64,000 bases of DNA from Gigaspora margarita (lineage: Eukaryota > Glomeromycota > Glomeromycetes > Diversisporales > Gigasporaceae), in assembly GCA_009809945.1 (NCBI GenBank), contig WTPW01000611.1, positions 42,806-106,805 of the forward strand. The letters run 5' to 3'. The notes below the pieces were generated by a model. That model was not told the DNA's origin. It was given only the letters and a program-made list of their open reading frames with translations, and made no database searches. The translations under genes and the position numbers were made by a program. Below, one piece after another: positions 45,202-55,858 of the stretch (the first letter of the stretch is position 1; every line of letters begins with the position of its first letter).

Positions 45202-45454
45202 CCATATTTTCGCGTAATAACGCTCATGAGCGTTATTTCGAAAATCGTATCATCCAAAATAAGATGTATGGTTTTCGAAAGCGCGTCCCGAAATAATGCG
45301 CAAGTTTGGATCAATGTAAGTTAGCTGATTACGTAAATGTTTTCATATGTCAGGCGACCAGTATTTAGCTCAAAATAACGTGTATGCGCGTATTCAAAAT
45401 CACGCGCATGTACTCAAAATAACGCTCAGATGCCATTATTACGCGAAAATACGG
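45202..45454. mobile_element. 253-bp MITE, CCATATTTTCGCGTAATAAC ends, TA target
   Basis: CCATATTTTCGCGTAATAAC and ATTATTACGCGAAAATACGG are inverted ends, flanked by TA (45200-45201, 45455-45456). The interior has repeated AAAATAACG(T/C)(G/T) and CGCGC motifs. It is a longer relative of 43508-43623. The plus frame at 45347-45544 runs out of the element and is not a gene. Confidence 0.85.
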
Positions 45455-45456
45455 TA

Positions 45457-45946
45457 TAACTGTAGCTTTATAACCCAACCTTATAGCAAACTCCATTCTA
45501 GCTTAACCAAGCGGGATTTAATTTTTAGTCTTATAATAAAATAACGCAATAACTGCTAAAACAGTGTTAAAACACGTACATTTATTTGTTAATTTAATCC
45601 AGACCAATTTATCTTTATATATTTATCCCTGGCCAAAATCAGGATAATAATTTTTGAGAAACAATCATCTTATGAGTAATGAATGTTACGACTTAAATTT
45701 TGAGATTCAATATTCCTATTATCAATTCCTAAAAAAGAAGGTATTGAAAACTTAACATTGATAAAATTCTTAATCGAAAATTTAAAATAAAAGAGTAAAA
45801 TCTAAAAATATTTTCAAATTTATTATTTATTTAGATTATTAATATTCTACAAGAAACAATATTAACCAGTCGCAGATATTAAAGATTTAATTTAATTTCA
45901 CTACGATAATCTACGATAAATTACGGCGCAATATCGAAATTACAAA
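45457..45946. other. 3' flank of the secreted-protein gene, no other gene
   Basis: This is downstream of the minus-strand gene ending at 45947. No coding frame is supported. AT-rich with an AATAAA-like element typical of 3' regions. Confidence 0.4.
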
Positions 45947-46781
45947 TTAGCAAAAATATTCCCATAACATCTGAAATAATATTAATAGAACTAATAAAAG
46001 ATATTCATTATTTATATTATGAGCCATTCCATTTGTGCTCATATAGGTATTGTTTGAATTTATGTAAGTTTCATCAGAGCCTAATGATACATAAGCTTTT
46101 TGACTATTATTGTATGGATTTAGTATACTTAGGCACCATGGTAATCTAATTTGATTTGGCAAAGGCAACCCCATAAATTGAGAGTCACATTGAGTGGTTG
46201 AATATTCAGATGTATTACAATAGTATATTGGATTTATAGGTCTAACATCTTTAGGGTTAGTGTCATTTATACCAATGACATATGAACGTACTTCAAAACC
46301 GATGTCGTAAATACGTTTAAGAGAAGTATTTCCTTTAACGTAGTCGCCAAATCCCGTAGTTGCAGGGGTCGAATCATCAACAAGTTTAACACTGAAGCCT
46401 ATAATAATACTTTGCATTATTAAGAATATTAAAGAAATTTGAGCTTAAAAATAATAATACCTACTCTTGTTAACTACGGCTGTTATATTAACACAAACAT
46501 ACCATGATCCACCATATGGAGGAAGAAAAGCAATTCCCGATTCTGCAGTAGTGCTAATAGTAAAAACCTTTCATCATTTAAAAAAAAAAGTGTATACATA
46601 TCAATCATATATAAATACGTGAAATTAAAGCTTATTTACATAATTATGTCACTAAACAATATTTCCGAAGTATAAATATTCTTGAAATAATATCTAGCAT
46701 TTTGTTTAAACAAAGTTCAATTCTGTAATTTAATAAATGCTTTACCTGAAAAACCAGAATTATGAATATAAAAGTCTTCAT
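45947..46781 (-). CDS. putative secreted/GPI-anchored protein, unknown family
   Basis: Three exons on the minus strand give 196 aa: 46781-46746, 46567-46465 and 46398-45947, with in-phase GT-AG introns of 178 and 66 nt. The start ATG opens a signal peptide (MKTFIFIILVFQVFTISTTA). The mature part has several NxT/S sites, four cysteines after the signal, and no domain I can name. The last roughly 20 residues (YLLLVLLILFQMLWEYFC) are hydrophobic, which fits a GPI-anchor signal or a membrane tail. The first acceptor was chosen because AAAG/GTTTTTAC keeps the frame, while the next AG would not. A secreted effector-like or cell-surface protein is an inference from architecture only. Confidence 0.7.
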
Positions 46782-48046
46782 CGTATTAAAGTGAGTGTTT
46801 CTTGATCTAAATTACTTTTTAAATTTTTAATATATATGTGTTTTCGTATAAAATAAATATGTACGCATGTAAAATACAATCACACCCCTTTAATGCATCC
46901 TTTCGGACCATAATTTAAAAATTACATTTAGAGAAAGATTAAAAATTCATTTATAGAGTAAAATATGTATAGTTATTGTAAGTTGGAACCGAAAGTATTA
47001 TTGTTACACCAATTTATATCACTTTTACAAGTAAGATATATATTAAGGCGTTGTAATGAGTAATAAACGCATATATTAATTATTTAATAAAATATGCATA
47101 TGTAAACTCTTTACCATATATCGAACTTTTGATGTAGTTGAGACTAAAAAAAAAAAACTATGACACAATATAAAACTCGATTACCCGCATATATACAATA
47201 TGGACGTTTTCGATAGAAAGGGGGAATATTCTTTTTTGCTAAGAAATTTTATTGGTTTATTAAATAAAGCATAACTAGATACATAATTTTAATCAGTATG
47301 TTAAATTATATTATTTTAACAACTTAATTAAGTATTTTCGAAATTTCTAAATGCAGATCCCTCTTTATTATTGAACAGGCGGTTTAGTAAGATTCATAAA
47401 AGAAATTCTTTGAGCATGCTATCATTCGGTATTATCCGTTTTAGCAGAACCATAGATTAATTTAATTTATTGTAGTAAAATGGTTGTTAACAAACTTCAC
47501 TACGTAGAACCACCTCATCCTAACTCAAATAAGAATAGTCTAATCATCAAAAAGGGGTTGTTTATATAAGTTACAATTTAAGCCTTTTAACATATTATAT
47601 AATACTTATAATTTTGTATTTTACATATTTTTTTTTATTTTTTTTATTTTTTTTCCTAATTTGTATTTTACATTTTTATTTCTTTTCCTAATTTGCATCA
47701 TGTTGTGTATACATGTAAATGGTGCGACAACAATTAGTAATACAACCAAGGTTATTGAAATTAAATTGTCATACATATCAAGCATTGTTAATGCACTTAG
47801 ATTCGGGAATTTAATGATCCATATAATGCAATTTCTCCTAAATGCACACTCTATCTCAGCCTCATGAATTGTTTATGCATTATATTCGGGAATCTAATGT
47901 CTCCATGAATGCAATTTCTTAAATATACACACTCCCTTTAAACGCACACTCTAGCTCGGCCCCAAAGTTTATAAAATGAATTATTTGTATTTGATTTTAG
48001 CTATAATTTATTAAACTTTTTTAAGTTGTAATATTTTGTTACAATA
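46782..48046. other. intergenic region between divergent genes
   Basis: This stretch separates the minus-strand secreted protein gene from the Kelch gene, so it should contain both promoters; no specific motif is convincing. At 47810-47955 a roughly 75-bp block (TCGGGAATTTAATGATCCAT, TCGGGAATCTAATGTCTCCA) is tandemly duplicated, each copy ending in CGCACACTCTA-like sequence. A 47661-47867 frame begins at TTG and is not credible as a secreted protein. Confidence 0.45.
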
Positions 48047-49670
48047 ATGTTTATTGGATTTTTTCTCTTTTCTTTTTCTTTTATAAGCTATCTACTTTTT
48101 TTTGTGAATTGTCAAAACGTTCCTTATAGCCGAGATGATCAAATGAGTGCATTAGTTGGTACTAGACTTTATTTTTTTGGTGGATTTTCGCCAATTTTAA
48201 ATGTTACCAATGAAGTATGGTATCTTGATTTATCAAACTCAAGTTTATTTGACACTGCTACTCCTACTTGGTATAAAGATGTTGGAATGCCTATAGGAAA
48301 TTTTGATGGCACAGCTTGTGTGAGCACTACTAATGATTCTAACGTATTTATAATTGGTGGAAGACAAACTCTTCCAAATACACTATCTCTTGCCTTTAAT
48401 TCATCTGTATACAAGTTTGATCCTAAGAATCATTCTCTATGGTCAATACCGAATATTACCAATTTTAATAGTTCTTTTAATACACGTAATGAAATACAAG
48501 CTGCTATTGATAATAAAGGAAGAATTTTTATTTTTGGTGGAATGAGTTATTTTGTCAATGATAGTGATAATTCTCCTTTCATTTATTATAATGATATGAA
48601 TATACTCGATATTACTACTATGTCCTGGTCAACTCTGGTCATATCCCAAGCTCCTTCCTATAGTAGTTATACTGCTACATTATTGACAACTGGCATTATC
48701 GTTTATATTGGTGGAAGAGATAATTTATCAGGACAAAGAATTCCTGTTAATATGAGTGAGGCATGACTTATATAATATTATTTTAAATTTATTATTCTTG
48801 ATTTAATTTTAATAATTTTATTAAATTAATTAAATACAGATTCGAACCTTTGATACAACTTCTCTTATCTGGTCTACTAAAGTATGTACATAAATACTGT
48901 TATTACATGTAATAACTAATTAATTCTAATGTTTAGAAATTTTAATATTGTATTTGTGATTTAGCCTGCTAATGGCAGTTCTATTGGATCTCGCGTGGGT
49001 CATTCGGCCGTTTTAAGTAAGTACGCTGTATATCTATAATATAATAATATTTAATTATTTGTTAATTTTTTTTTTTTTTTTTATATCAGATCAAAATGGC
49101 GACATTATTATTTATGGTGGTTCAGAACTTGAATACTCAAAAGAGTTTCTTGAATATTCACAATCACTTCCTGATCTCTGCGTATTAAATACAAATTCTT
49201 GGATATGGTCTATACCCAATATTCCTTCAACAAATATTCCACACACACTTTCTTATCATTCCGCTGCATTGTATAATAATTATATGGTTGTTGCGTTCGG
49301 TAAGTATTTATTAATGTGCATTATTTGCGATAAATTACTAATAATTATAAAATTACTAAGAATCGTTTAATATTTTATATATTTAGGGGTTATAGCGTCG
49401 ACAGGAGGGTTACATAATAAAAATGTATATGTTCTTGATATTCAAAAATACACCTGGGTTGGCATAAATAATACTGCGATTACAAGCAAAGGTTCTTCAA
49501 CAAGTCAAAAAGCCCAAACAAACAAAGCGCAAAGTCCTTCAAATTCTTCATCTTCTAACGGACTATTTATTGGAATTGGTGTTGTAAGTGGTGTTGTAGT
49601 AGTTGGAATAGCATCGTTTGTTGGATTTTTATTATACAAAAGAAAACATAAAAGTCAACATAAAAGTTGA
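48047..49670 (+). CDS. Kelch-repeat (beta-propeller) type I membrane protein
   Basis: Five exons (48047-48760, 48840-48881, 48965-49016, 49090-49299, 49387-49670) give 433 aa. Residues 1-22 are a signal peptide. Kelch repeats follow, with the diagnostic hydrophobic-GG motifs YFFGG (about 45), FIIGG (104), FIFGG (164), VYIGG (222) and IIYGG (279), each followed by a W about 30-40 residues on (LWSI, SWST, IWSI, TWVG). A serine/asparagine linker then leads to a membrane helix (about 398-423, GLFIGIGVVSGVVVVGIASF) and a basic tail KRKHKSQHKS. The propeller therefore faces outside the cell or into the lumen. Introns 2-4 are GT-AG. Intron 1 only joins in frame and in register if its donor is GC. 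Kelch domains bind proteins or sugars; the ligand cannot be told. Confidence 0.88.
48761..48839 (+). other. GC-AG intron in the Kelch gene
   Basis: The exon ends ...VNMSE (GAG) and the intron begins GCATGA, ending AATACAG. Splicing here continues as IRTFDTTSLIWSTK, which supplies the strand expected after the VYIGG repeat. Using the nearby GTGAGG or reading on gives a stop. GTTAATATG upstream would also keep the frame but removes five residues and has a poorer donor. Confidence 0.65.
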
Positions 49671-50381
49671 AACTAATACATAGTACATAATAGCAGTTTT
49701 TTTTATTATTTTATTGATCATAGAATTGTTAATAAATGTTCTTAATTCCGCATAAAGAAATGTTTACCAATAAAAAAAAAAAACCCGACAAATTTTGACA
49801 TAGAATTGTTTCAATAAATATTCTAAACTTTGCACAAAAAAGTTTAATAATACTCTATAAAAAAATGTCAATTTGTTATTCAAAAGTTTAGTAAAAAAAA
49901 AACTAAACCGCCTATTAATTAAAAGCAGATATAAAATTTTTCAAAATTTTTGAAAATATCTCTGAAACTATCTAAGCAAATTCGAAGAACTTTTTTTTTT
50001 CGACAGGGTGAAACCCGAGTTGTGAAATAATGAAATCTGCTATAAACATCACATGACGCTATTATATAATAAAGAACATAATAAAACGTGGATTTCACCC
50101 TAACCCTAATATATATTACGCTGACCATTATTTTCTTTTATAATTTAATGTAATCATGGCTCAAGACTGTAATTACAGCTCAGTGACTACTTGATAAGTG
50201 AAACTCTACAACCACTTGGTAATATGGAATAAATAAAAAATAAAAAAATATTAAATAATTAAAAAATTAAAAAATATTAAAATTAAAAAAATTAAAATAT
50301 TAAAAAATTAAAAAATTAAAAAAAAAAAAATTAACAATTAAAAAATTAAAAATTAGTGATAACTTTTTGTCACGATACAAG
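49671..50381. other. 3' flank and low-complexity tract, no gene
   Basis: 49680-49900 is the likely 3' UTR region of the Kelch gene, with several AATAAA-type motifs. 50225-50350 is built from AAAAAATTAAAATATT repeats. The minus frame 49919-50128 is unsupported. Confidence 0.45.
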
Positions 50382-50653
50382 ATCAATATGGGCTACTTTC
50401 AACAGAAACCAAACAGATTGACATTTCGAAAAAAATTAATGCTTACTTTCATTACTCATATCCTGATGAATTTCGAAGAAATTCTCATTATATTTTAGTT
50501 TAAAGAAACTCAAAAGCAAGTTTTCTCTTGGCTATTAAAGTATGAAAATAGCTTCGAAATTCATCGAGATATGGGCGGTGAAAGAAAAGTCATTAATTTT
50601 TTTCTAAATGTCAATCTGTTTGATTTCTATTGATGACAGCCCATATATCGATA
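50382..50653. mobile_element. 270-bp foldback element
   Basis: ATGGGCTACTTTCAACAGAA and CAGATTGACATTT on the left mirror AAATGTCAATCTG and TTCTATTGATGACAGCCCAT on the right, with arms of about 95 bp. CATATCCTGATGAATTTCGA also mirrors TCGAAATTCATCGAGATATG. No target duplication found. Confidence 0.8.
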
Positions 50654-50932
50654 ATTGAATATTAACAGTCATATGAATAGGATTTATGATGTTCTTTGAT
50701 ATTCAAGTTAAAGTAATCATGCAAATAAAAATATAGAATTGAGTTTGTCGTCAAGAAAAAACCTGTATATGATTAGTAAAGCATAACAGTAATTACGATA
50801 GTAATTTGCGGTCAAATTATTGTGTGGTGAAGCGAACTATATGTTTATTTCAAATGTATAACTTATAACATATGTATAATAAATTTATATAAATTTATAT
50901 TCTATTTAATTACTAGAGTATTATTAATCAAT

Positions 50933-52141
50933 TTAAGGTAAACCTAAAATAAATATATAGATTTGAATAAAATCTTTATACAAAAATTTGAAATTGATTT
51001 TAAGTANTATATACAGTTACCTTTTTCATTTATATTAGCTTTATAAATCTTTTCCAAATATTGTACATCAACAACATATTCTGTTAGAAATAGCTGCAAT
51101 GAATCAAGTCTTCTTTTCAATTCATGGTTATTTAAATTATTAGTAGTTTTTGGATGATTAACAAATGGAATAATCTCTAAAGTATTTTTCAATTTTGTTT
51201 GTACAGATTTATTTATTTTAAAACCGTATTTTTGAGTCAATCCCCATGGTTTAATAGCATTAGCACCTAAAAACATGACAATTGATATTAATTTAATTGT
51301 TATAATTGTTATTTAAATACAGATACAATAACTTATTCTAAAACTTACCAAAAAGTATTGCATAAATTGTTGCAGCAAATCCCCATGCACCTCCAATTAA
51401 GCCAAGTGAATTCAAAACCTAAATTATGTTTATAATTGTTATTGTAATTTAAATAGAATAGATAAATTTTAAATACGTACAGTTTTGGTTCTTTTTCGAA
51501 AATCAGAATTAATTGAATGATAAAATACGTAATTAGTCAATTATTTATAAAATTAAATCTGACTCAATAAACTTAATATAAAACCTTTTTTCAGTTTCAA
51601 CTTGTGTAATAAATGATTGTGGTTCAATTATTATTTTTGCAAGCAAATTTGGAAATTCGGCGGTATCATTTAAAAGAGGAAATGTTTCTTGCAAATATTA
51701 TTAAACATTAATATTAGTTTAATATTGAGTTTCGGTTTTACTAAAGCACATAAGTGATGCTAATGCCACAATTGCTATATCTCAAAACCTGTTGACTAAC
51801 CAATCCCAGATGTAATAAGGAAAATGTTCAGCACCCAAAAAAAACCTTACCCTAACTAAATTTAAACCCTTTATCTAGGGTACCTAACCTTAATTTTTAT
51901 TCATAAAAAATATATAAAACTATTGAAACTATATATGTGATGTTAACATTACTGGTGTGCTTTAGTATAATGTAAGATTTTTTGTGAATAATAGTACATA
52001 CCCATTTTAGATGTAAAATACGGTATACTTACAAGTTTAGATGAAAATCCTAAATAGTTTTCCCAGCTCGGTAGCATAACATCTTTTCTTTTTTTTTTTA
52101 TTTTAAATTTATAGGACTGTTAAAAAAAGTAAATGGAAAAA

Positions 52142-52180
<39 letters not shown>

Positions 52181-53280
52181 GACTCATACTACGTATTTAT
52201 TCGCATTCAAACTAAATTGACTTATTTTTAGGTGATTCATTTGATATTTTGAGTCAGAATTTATTCAATTCAGCCTATCAAAGTATGAGTCATAATCAGC
52301 CATATCACTAATCAAAAATTATGAATATTTACATTGAATGATGCAAGTGTATATATATTTAAGGTAGCAATTGTATCAGGAAACTTTGAATATGTTGAAA
52401 GTTGATTTTGAAATGGATATGAGTTCAAATCTTTAGAACTTGCAACGTAATCTATTTAAGTAAAAACATTGTTAATACCTATATTATTATTTTCTAATTA
52501 TTATTTTTTTACTCTTAAATAACTTAGCGTTCTAGAAACAGAGTAAATTTCATTTGTAAAATATAATTGATATATTAACCTGCATCAGTCATGCTAAAAA
52601 ACATTTTTGGTGATAAAAACCCACCACTTATGTTATAACTAGTATCGTTCAAATAAATCTTAAATTCCAAAGAACTTATTCCATTATTAGGTACTGCGAA
52701 AAACATTAAATTGCGTGCCACAAAAAGTCCTTTAGCTTCATTCTTTCCATTAATTTTATTAATTGAATACTTAATATATTGATTACAGTCTTGAATGCCA
52801 CCTAATAAACAAGCATTGTTAAATTTAAAGCGTAACAAAGAATTTGAGCTTTCAACATATAATACTTACTACCATTTACAAAATGGCAACTTATTTTCTG
52901 ATCTGTCTGTTCAGATATAACACCTATAAAACTAATATTTTTAATAATCTGGTCCATCTTTTAATTAACACTAAAAATAAAGTTACCTGAAGTAAAAACA
53001 GGAATGAATGCCTCTAATGTGACATCTACAACGTTAAAATTTTAATAATCTGATCCGTCTTTTAATTAAGGCTAAAATTAAAGTTACCTGGAACAGGAAT
53101 ATAATTTTCTTCTTTCAAAGAATTCTGAACGACAGGATTATCATTGTAAATTCCCAAAGCTATTATCCAAGTGTATACCAATACAGAGATTAAAAGTAAT
53201 ATTGACACTAAACTTTTAAATATAAATAATGAAGTTACTTCGGTCTTGCGATATTTTTGAAATAATTTTTCAAAAAACAT
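50933..53280 (-). CDS. two-membrane-segment protein, paralogue A
   Basis: Eleven exons on the minus strand give 392 aa: 53280-53088, 53025-52987, 52923-52873, 52801-52580, 52451-52333, 52116-52002, 51687-51585, 51490-51481, 51418-51349, 51266-51021, 50943-50933. All introns are GT-AG and the phases sum to one frame. The protein has a short cytoplasmic start (MFFEKLFQKYRKTE), a membrane helix (about 20-45), a luminal or external region of about 240 residues with NxS/T sites, a second helix (285-307, VLNSLGLIGGAWGFAATIYA) and a C-terminal part with PWGLTQKYG and a coiled-coil-like segment (RRLDSLQLFLTEYVVDVQYL). ATG 53280 was chosen because it aligns with paralogue B; the longer upstream frame starts at TTG. 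Introns 5 and 6 contain MITEs. Exon 11 (last three codons) is the least certain. The single N at 51007 is intronic. Function unknown; the family appears lineage-specific. Confidence 0.8.
51481..51490 (-). other. 10-nt microexon of paralogue A
   Basis: The exon AACCAAAACT lies between CGAAAAAG and GTACGT. It completes the split AGA codon (AG from exon 7) and adds T-K-T, giving EKRTKT before VLNSLGL. Without it the frame from exon 7 to exon 9 fails. The counterpart in paralogue B is at 57179-57188. Confidence 0.8.
51741..51965. mobile_element. 225-bp MITE in intron 6 of paralogue A, TA target
   Basis: CTAAAGCACATAAGTGATGC on the left is matched by the inverse of CTAAAGCACACCAGTAATGT on the right, with TA flanking both ends (51739-51740, 51966-51967). 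The corresponding intron of paralogue B has only 97 nt. It contains a CCTTACCCTAACTAAA stretch. Confidence 0.8.
52179..52293. mobile_element. 115-bp MITE in intron 5 of paralogue A
   Basis: ATGACTCATACT on the left and AGTATGAGTCAT on the right are exact inverted ends. A 32-nt or longer A-tract (T-tract in the sense strand) adjoins it at 52146-52176. The corresponding intron of paralogue B is 75 nt, so the insertion and A-tract explain the larger 216-nt intron here. Confidence 0.7.
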
Positions 53281-53561
53281 TTTTTTATATTCAAAACAAT
53301 AGTTGATTTTTCGTTTTAACAAACCAATTGTTTATAAATAATTATTTTTGGAAAATAATATTTCTTATACATACATAATTCTATAATGCAAGTTACATAA
53401 TAATACATATGTTATAACAGATAAGCAAATTAGTACGTACGTACGTAATACACTAGCACAAATATCAACAAATTTCTGCATATGCTTTACAAAGTCGCCT
53501 GTTAAACAATAAGATGAAATCTATTATTTACTCGAATTAATAAAAATGGTTTATATTGTAA

Positions 53562-53812
53562 ATAGGGTTGTCAAAAAGATTTCGAACTCGGTCCTTAGTT
53601 GACTTCACACGCATTTCAGGACCGACTCAAGCCTGCTCCAGTTTGTGATCCATATGATTGGTTAAATGTCATTTGTTCCAATTTTTGATTAGGAGGCATT
53701 CATATAAAATTGGCTAATATTTATTCATCAAATATATTAATACATGCACGGACTCGAGTCAAGGATCGACTTCTAATCAAAGGATCCGACTTTTAACAGC
53801 TTAATAGAGAAA
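53562..53812. mobile_element. AGGGTTGTCAAAA element (hAT-like MITE candidate)
   Basis: The left tip AGGGTTGTCAAAAAGATT is loosely matched by the inverse of GACTTTTAACAGCTTAA on the right. Permuted motifs (CTCGGTCCTTAGTTGACT, GACTCGAGTCAAGGATCGAC, AGGATCCGAC) fill both ends. Tips starting AGGGTT(G/C)T also occur at 3228. The target duplication is not resolved. Confidence 0.45.
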
Positions 53813-54097
53813 AAGTATGTTATTTGTTCGACTCTACGTAGTAATGATGGCTAAAAATTAAAATGTCATACACTGTGATCAATTAAGAAAGGTTGATTCT
53901 TAATAAACTACTAAATGCGAAATTAAGTATCGCCTATTTCAACCCCTTAGTCCAACGCTAGATTCTAGAATTCTAAACTTCAGTAATCATAATTATAATG
54001 AAATAAATGTTATCCAAAATAAGATGCTGACTAAAACGCCGTTAGGGTTAGCGTTACTTATGATGCAGATGTATACATTATTCGACAAAAATTTTGA

Positions 54098-54192
54098 ATA
54101 ACGGTAAATTGAATTAACCTTGCAAATGAAACGTGCCGCGAAACGGCACGTGTAGGCCAATCATTTACTCGGTTGAGCCAAATTACCGTTAT
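54098..54192. mobile_element. 95-bp MITE with GC-rich hairpin
   Basis: AATAACGGTAAATTGAATTA on the left mirrors GAGCCAAATTACCGTTATT on the right. At its centre ACGTGCCG-CGAAA-CGGCACGT (54131-54151) is a perfect 8-bp stem with a 5-nt loop. Confidence 0.7.
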
Positions 54193-55766
54193 TTAAATAG
54201 GCACCCACCCGAACCCTATTAATAAAAGCTGTGCATTTAAATTATAAAGAATACAATGCAGTATGTAGTTCTTAAATCGAATTAACAGGTTTCCAAATAA
54301 GGAAAAAAGATAAAACCCGCATGGCGCAACCAAAATTGCAGAATTCTGAGGCAACCGATTATGAGAAATAAAATATATCAATATATATATATTCTCGTCT
54401 CAAATAGCAATATAAATTGCTATTAATATATACTGAAGAGTGAAAATCTTCATAAAAAAGGCATTGAGACAAATATTTCGAAAGATTGTAGGATTTGAAC
54501 CTATGTCAGTCTTTCGTTACGACTAATTGTAACGGCATATTTATAATATCTATTTTTGATTGAATATTTACAATGATCATCCAGCTCTTTTATTAACAAC
54601 CTCTCGTTTACAATTATTATTAATGAATTTATAGTGTTAATATTCCCCAAAAAATTTTAAGTCACTATTTCACATACGCTGATAATACTGTACACTTAGT
54701 CTCCCTACTGTAACTGTAGCTTGCAGGGCCAAAAGCTAGAGAACAATATAAAAAAACCGATCATACATAGTTTGTGGAGAAGAAATTTAGGAATTGCATC
54801 TAGGAGTTTCACAGCATAATAAACATAGATGTGTGTACCATGCCTGAAGTTGACGCCCGCCTAAGGTTGTAACTTCAGGTGCCTGAAGTTGCACTTGACT
54901 GAAATTAGCCCCTGAAATTAGATCATCAGCTGGCCTGTACTGATTTAGAAAATCATCATTTGAATCCCTCGCGTAACGTAAAACGAATTTCCTGACGATT
55001 TCAGTGAACAAGGTTTTCCAGACCTAATTATTGCAACTCTTAACTTTTTTAAGTTTCTGCAGTGCGCTCCTAAGTCTCACGAGCCTAATACTTTAATAAG
55101 TTTTCATACCCCACAATTTAATGGTTGGTTTAACATTCTAACTTATCATTGTTAAATTAAGGAGTGATGCATAAAGATTATTTTTTAATTATTGTTGCAT
55201 TTTACAGCTCCCTCATATGGATTCAATTTTTGTAACGCAATACATTTGGATATCTCTAAATGCCAACTTAACTCTGGCTCAGATACAGAGTCAAACCTCC
55301 CTTAAGTGCAATTTTATGATCAATCTTTATAGAGATTTGGCTGTATATACTAAACGTAATCTCTCTTATTGTTTTTTAAAGGTTTGATAGTATTTATATT
55401 ATATAATTATTATTGTACACTTATTATAAATTGCAATTATCTAAAATAAATATTATAATAGTAATTATTTCAAATTTACTTATATATGAGGTATCAATCA
55501 AAGTAAAACTTCCGATATTTTTTTATGGAACTAACACCGCGACAAATATAAAACAAATTATTGTAGCAAAACATTTCGGTGAAATCTTCCAAATTTAAGA
55601 TATTTAATTTTAGGGTATATACTTGTAATTCATCCGCCGAGATGTATGGAAAAATCCGAAAATCACGAAGAATTAATTTTTTTTTTCGTGTAAGCTTCAA
55701 AATTGTTGTAACACAATAACTAATCAATGTATATATAATTAATCAATTATATTACTGTAATATATA

Positions 55767-55806
<40 letters not shown>

Positions 55807-55858
55807 TTTTAGCATATGCATTTTATAACAATTAATAATTTCCTAAATTCCGAGAAAA

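Larger units (their letters stand above)
53281..55858. other. shared upstream region of the divergent paralogues
   Basis: This 2.6-kb interval separates the two start codons and should hold both promoters. It contains the elements at 53562-53812 and 54098-54192, a short ACGTACGTACGTA run (about 53437), a palindromic ACTTCAGGTGCCTGAAGT (about 54872), and a TA dinucleotide tract (55766-55802) just before gene B. A minus frame at 54787-55011 has balanced composition but starts at TTG and overlaps the palindrome, so I do not call it. Confidence 0.5.

Noticed and set aside
47661..47867. Possible small secreted protein
   Set aside because: The hydrophobic start depends on a TTG codon; the first ATG (47700) leaves no signal peptide. 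Part of it lies in a duplicated block.
54478..54560. tRNA-like sequence on the minus strand (GGTTCAAATCC, a box B)
   Set aside because: The T-arm motif is good, but I cannot form an anticodon stem-loop with U at the proper position, nor find a D-arm or a 5' acceptor strand. At most it is a tRNA-derived fragment.
54787..55011. 74-codon minus-strand frame between the paralogues
   Set aside because: It starts at TTG, overlaps a palindrome (ACTTCAGGTGCCTGAAGT), and has no intron or homologous partner in view. The balanced composition was the only reason to consider it.
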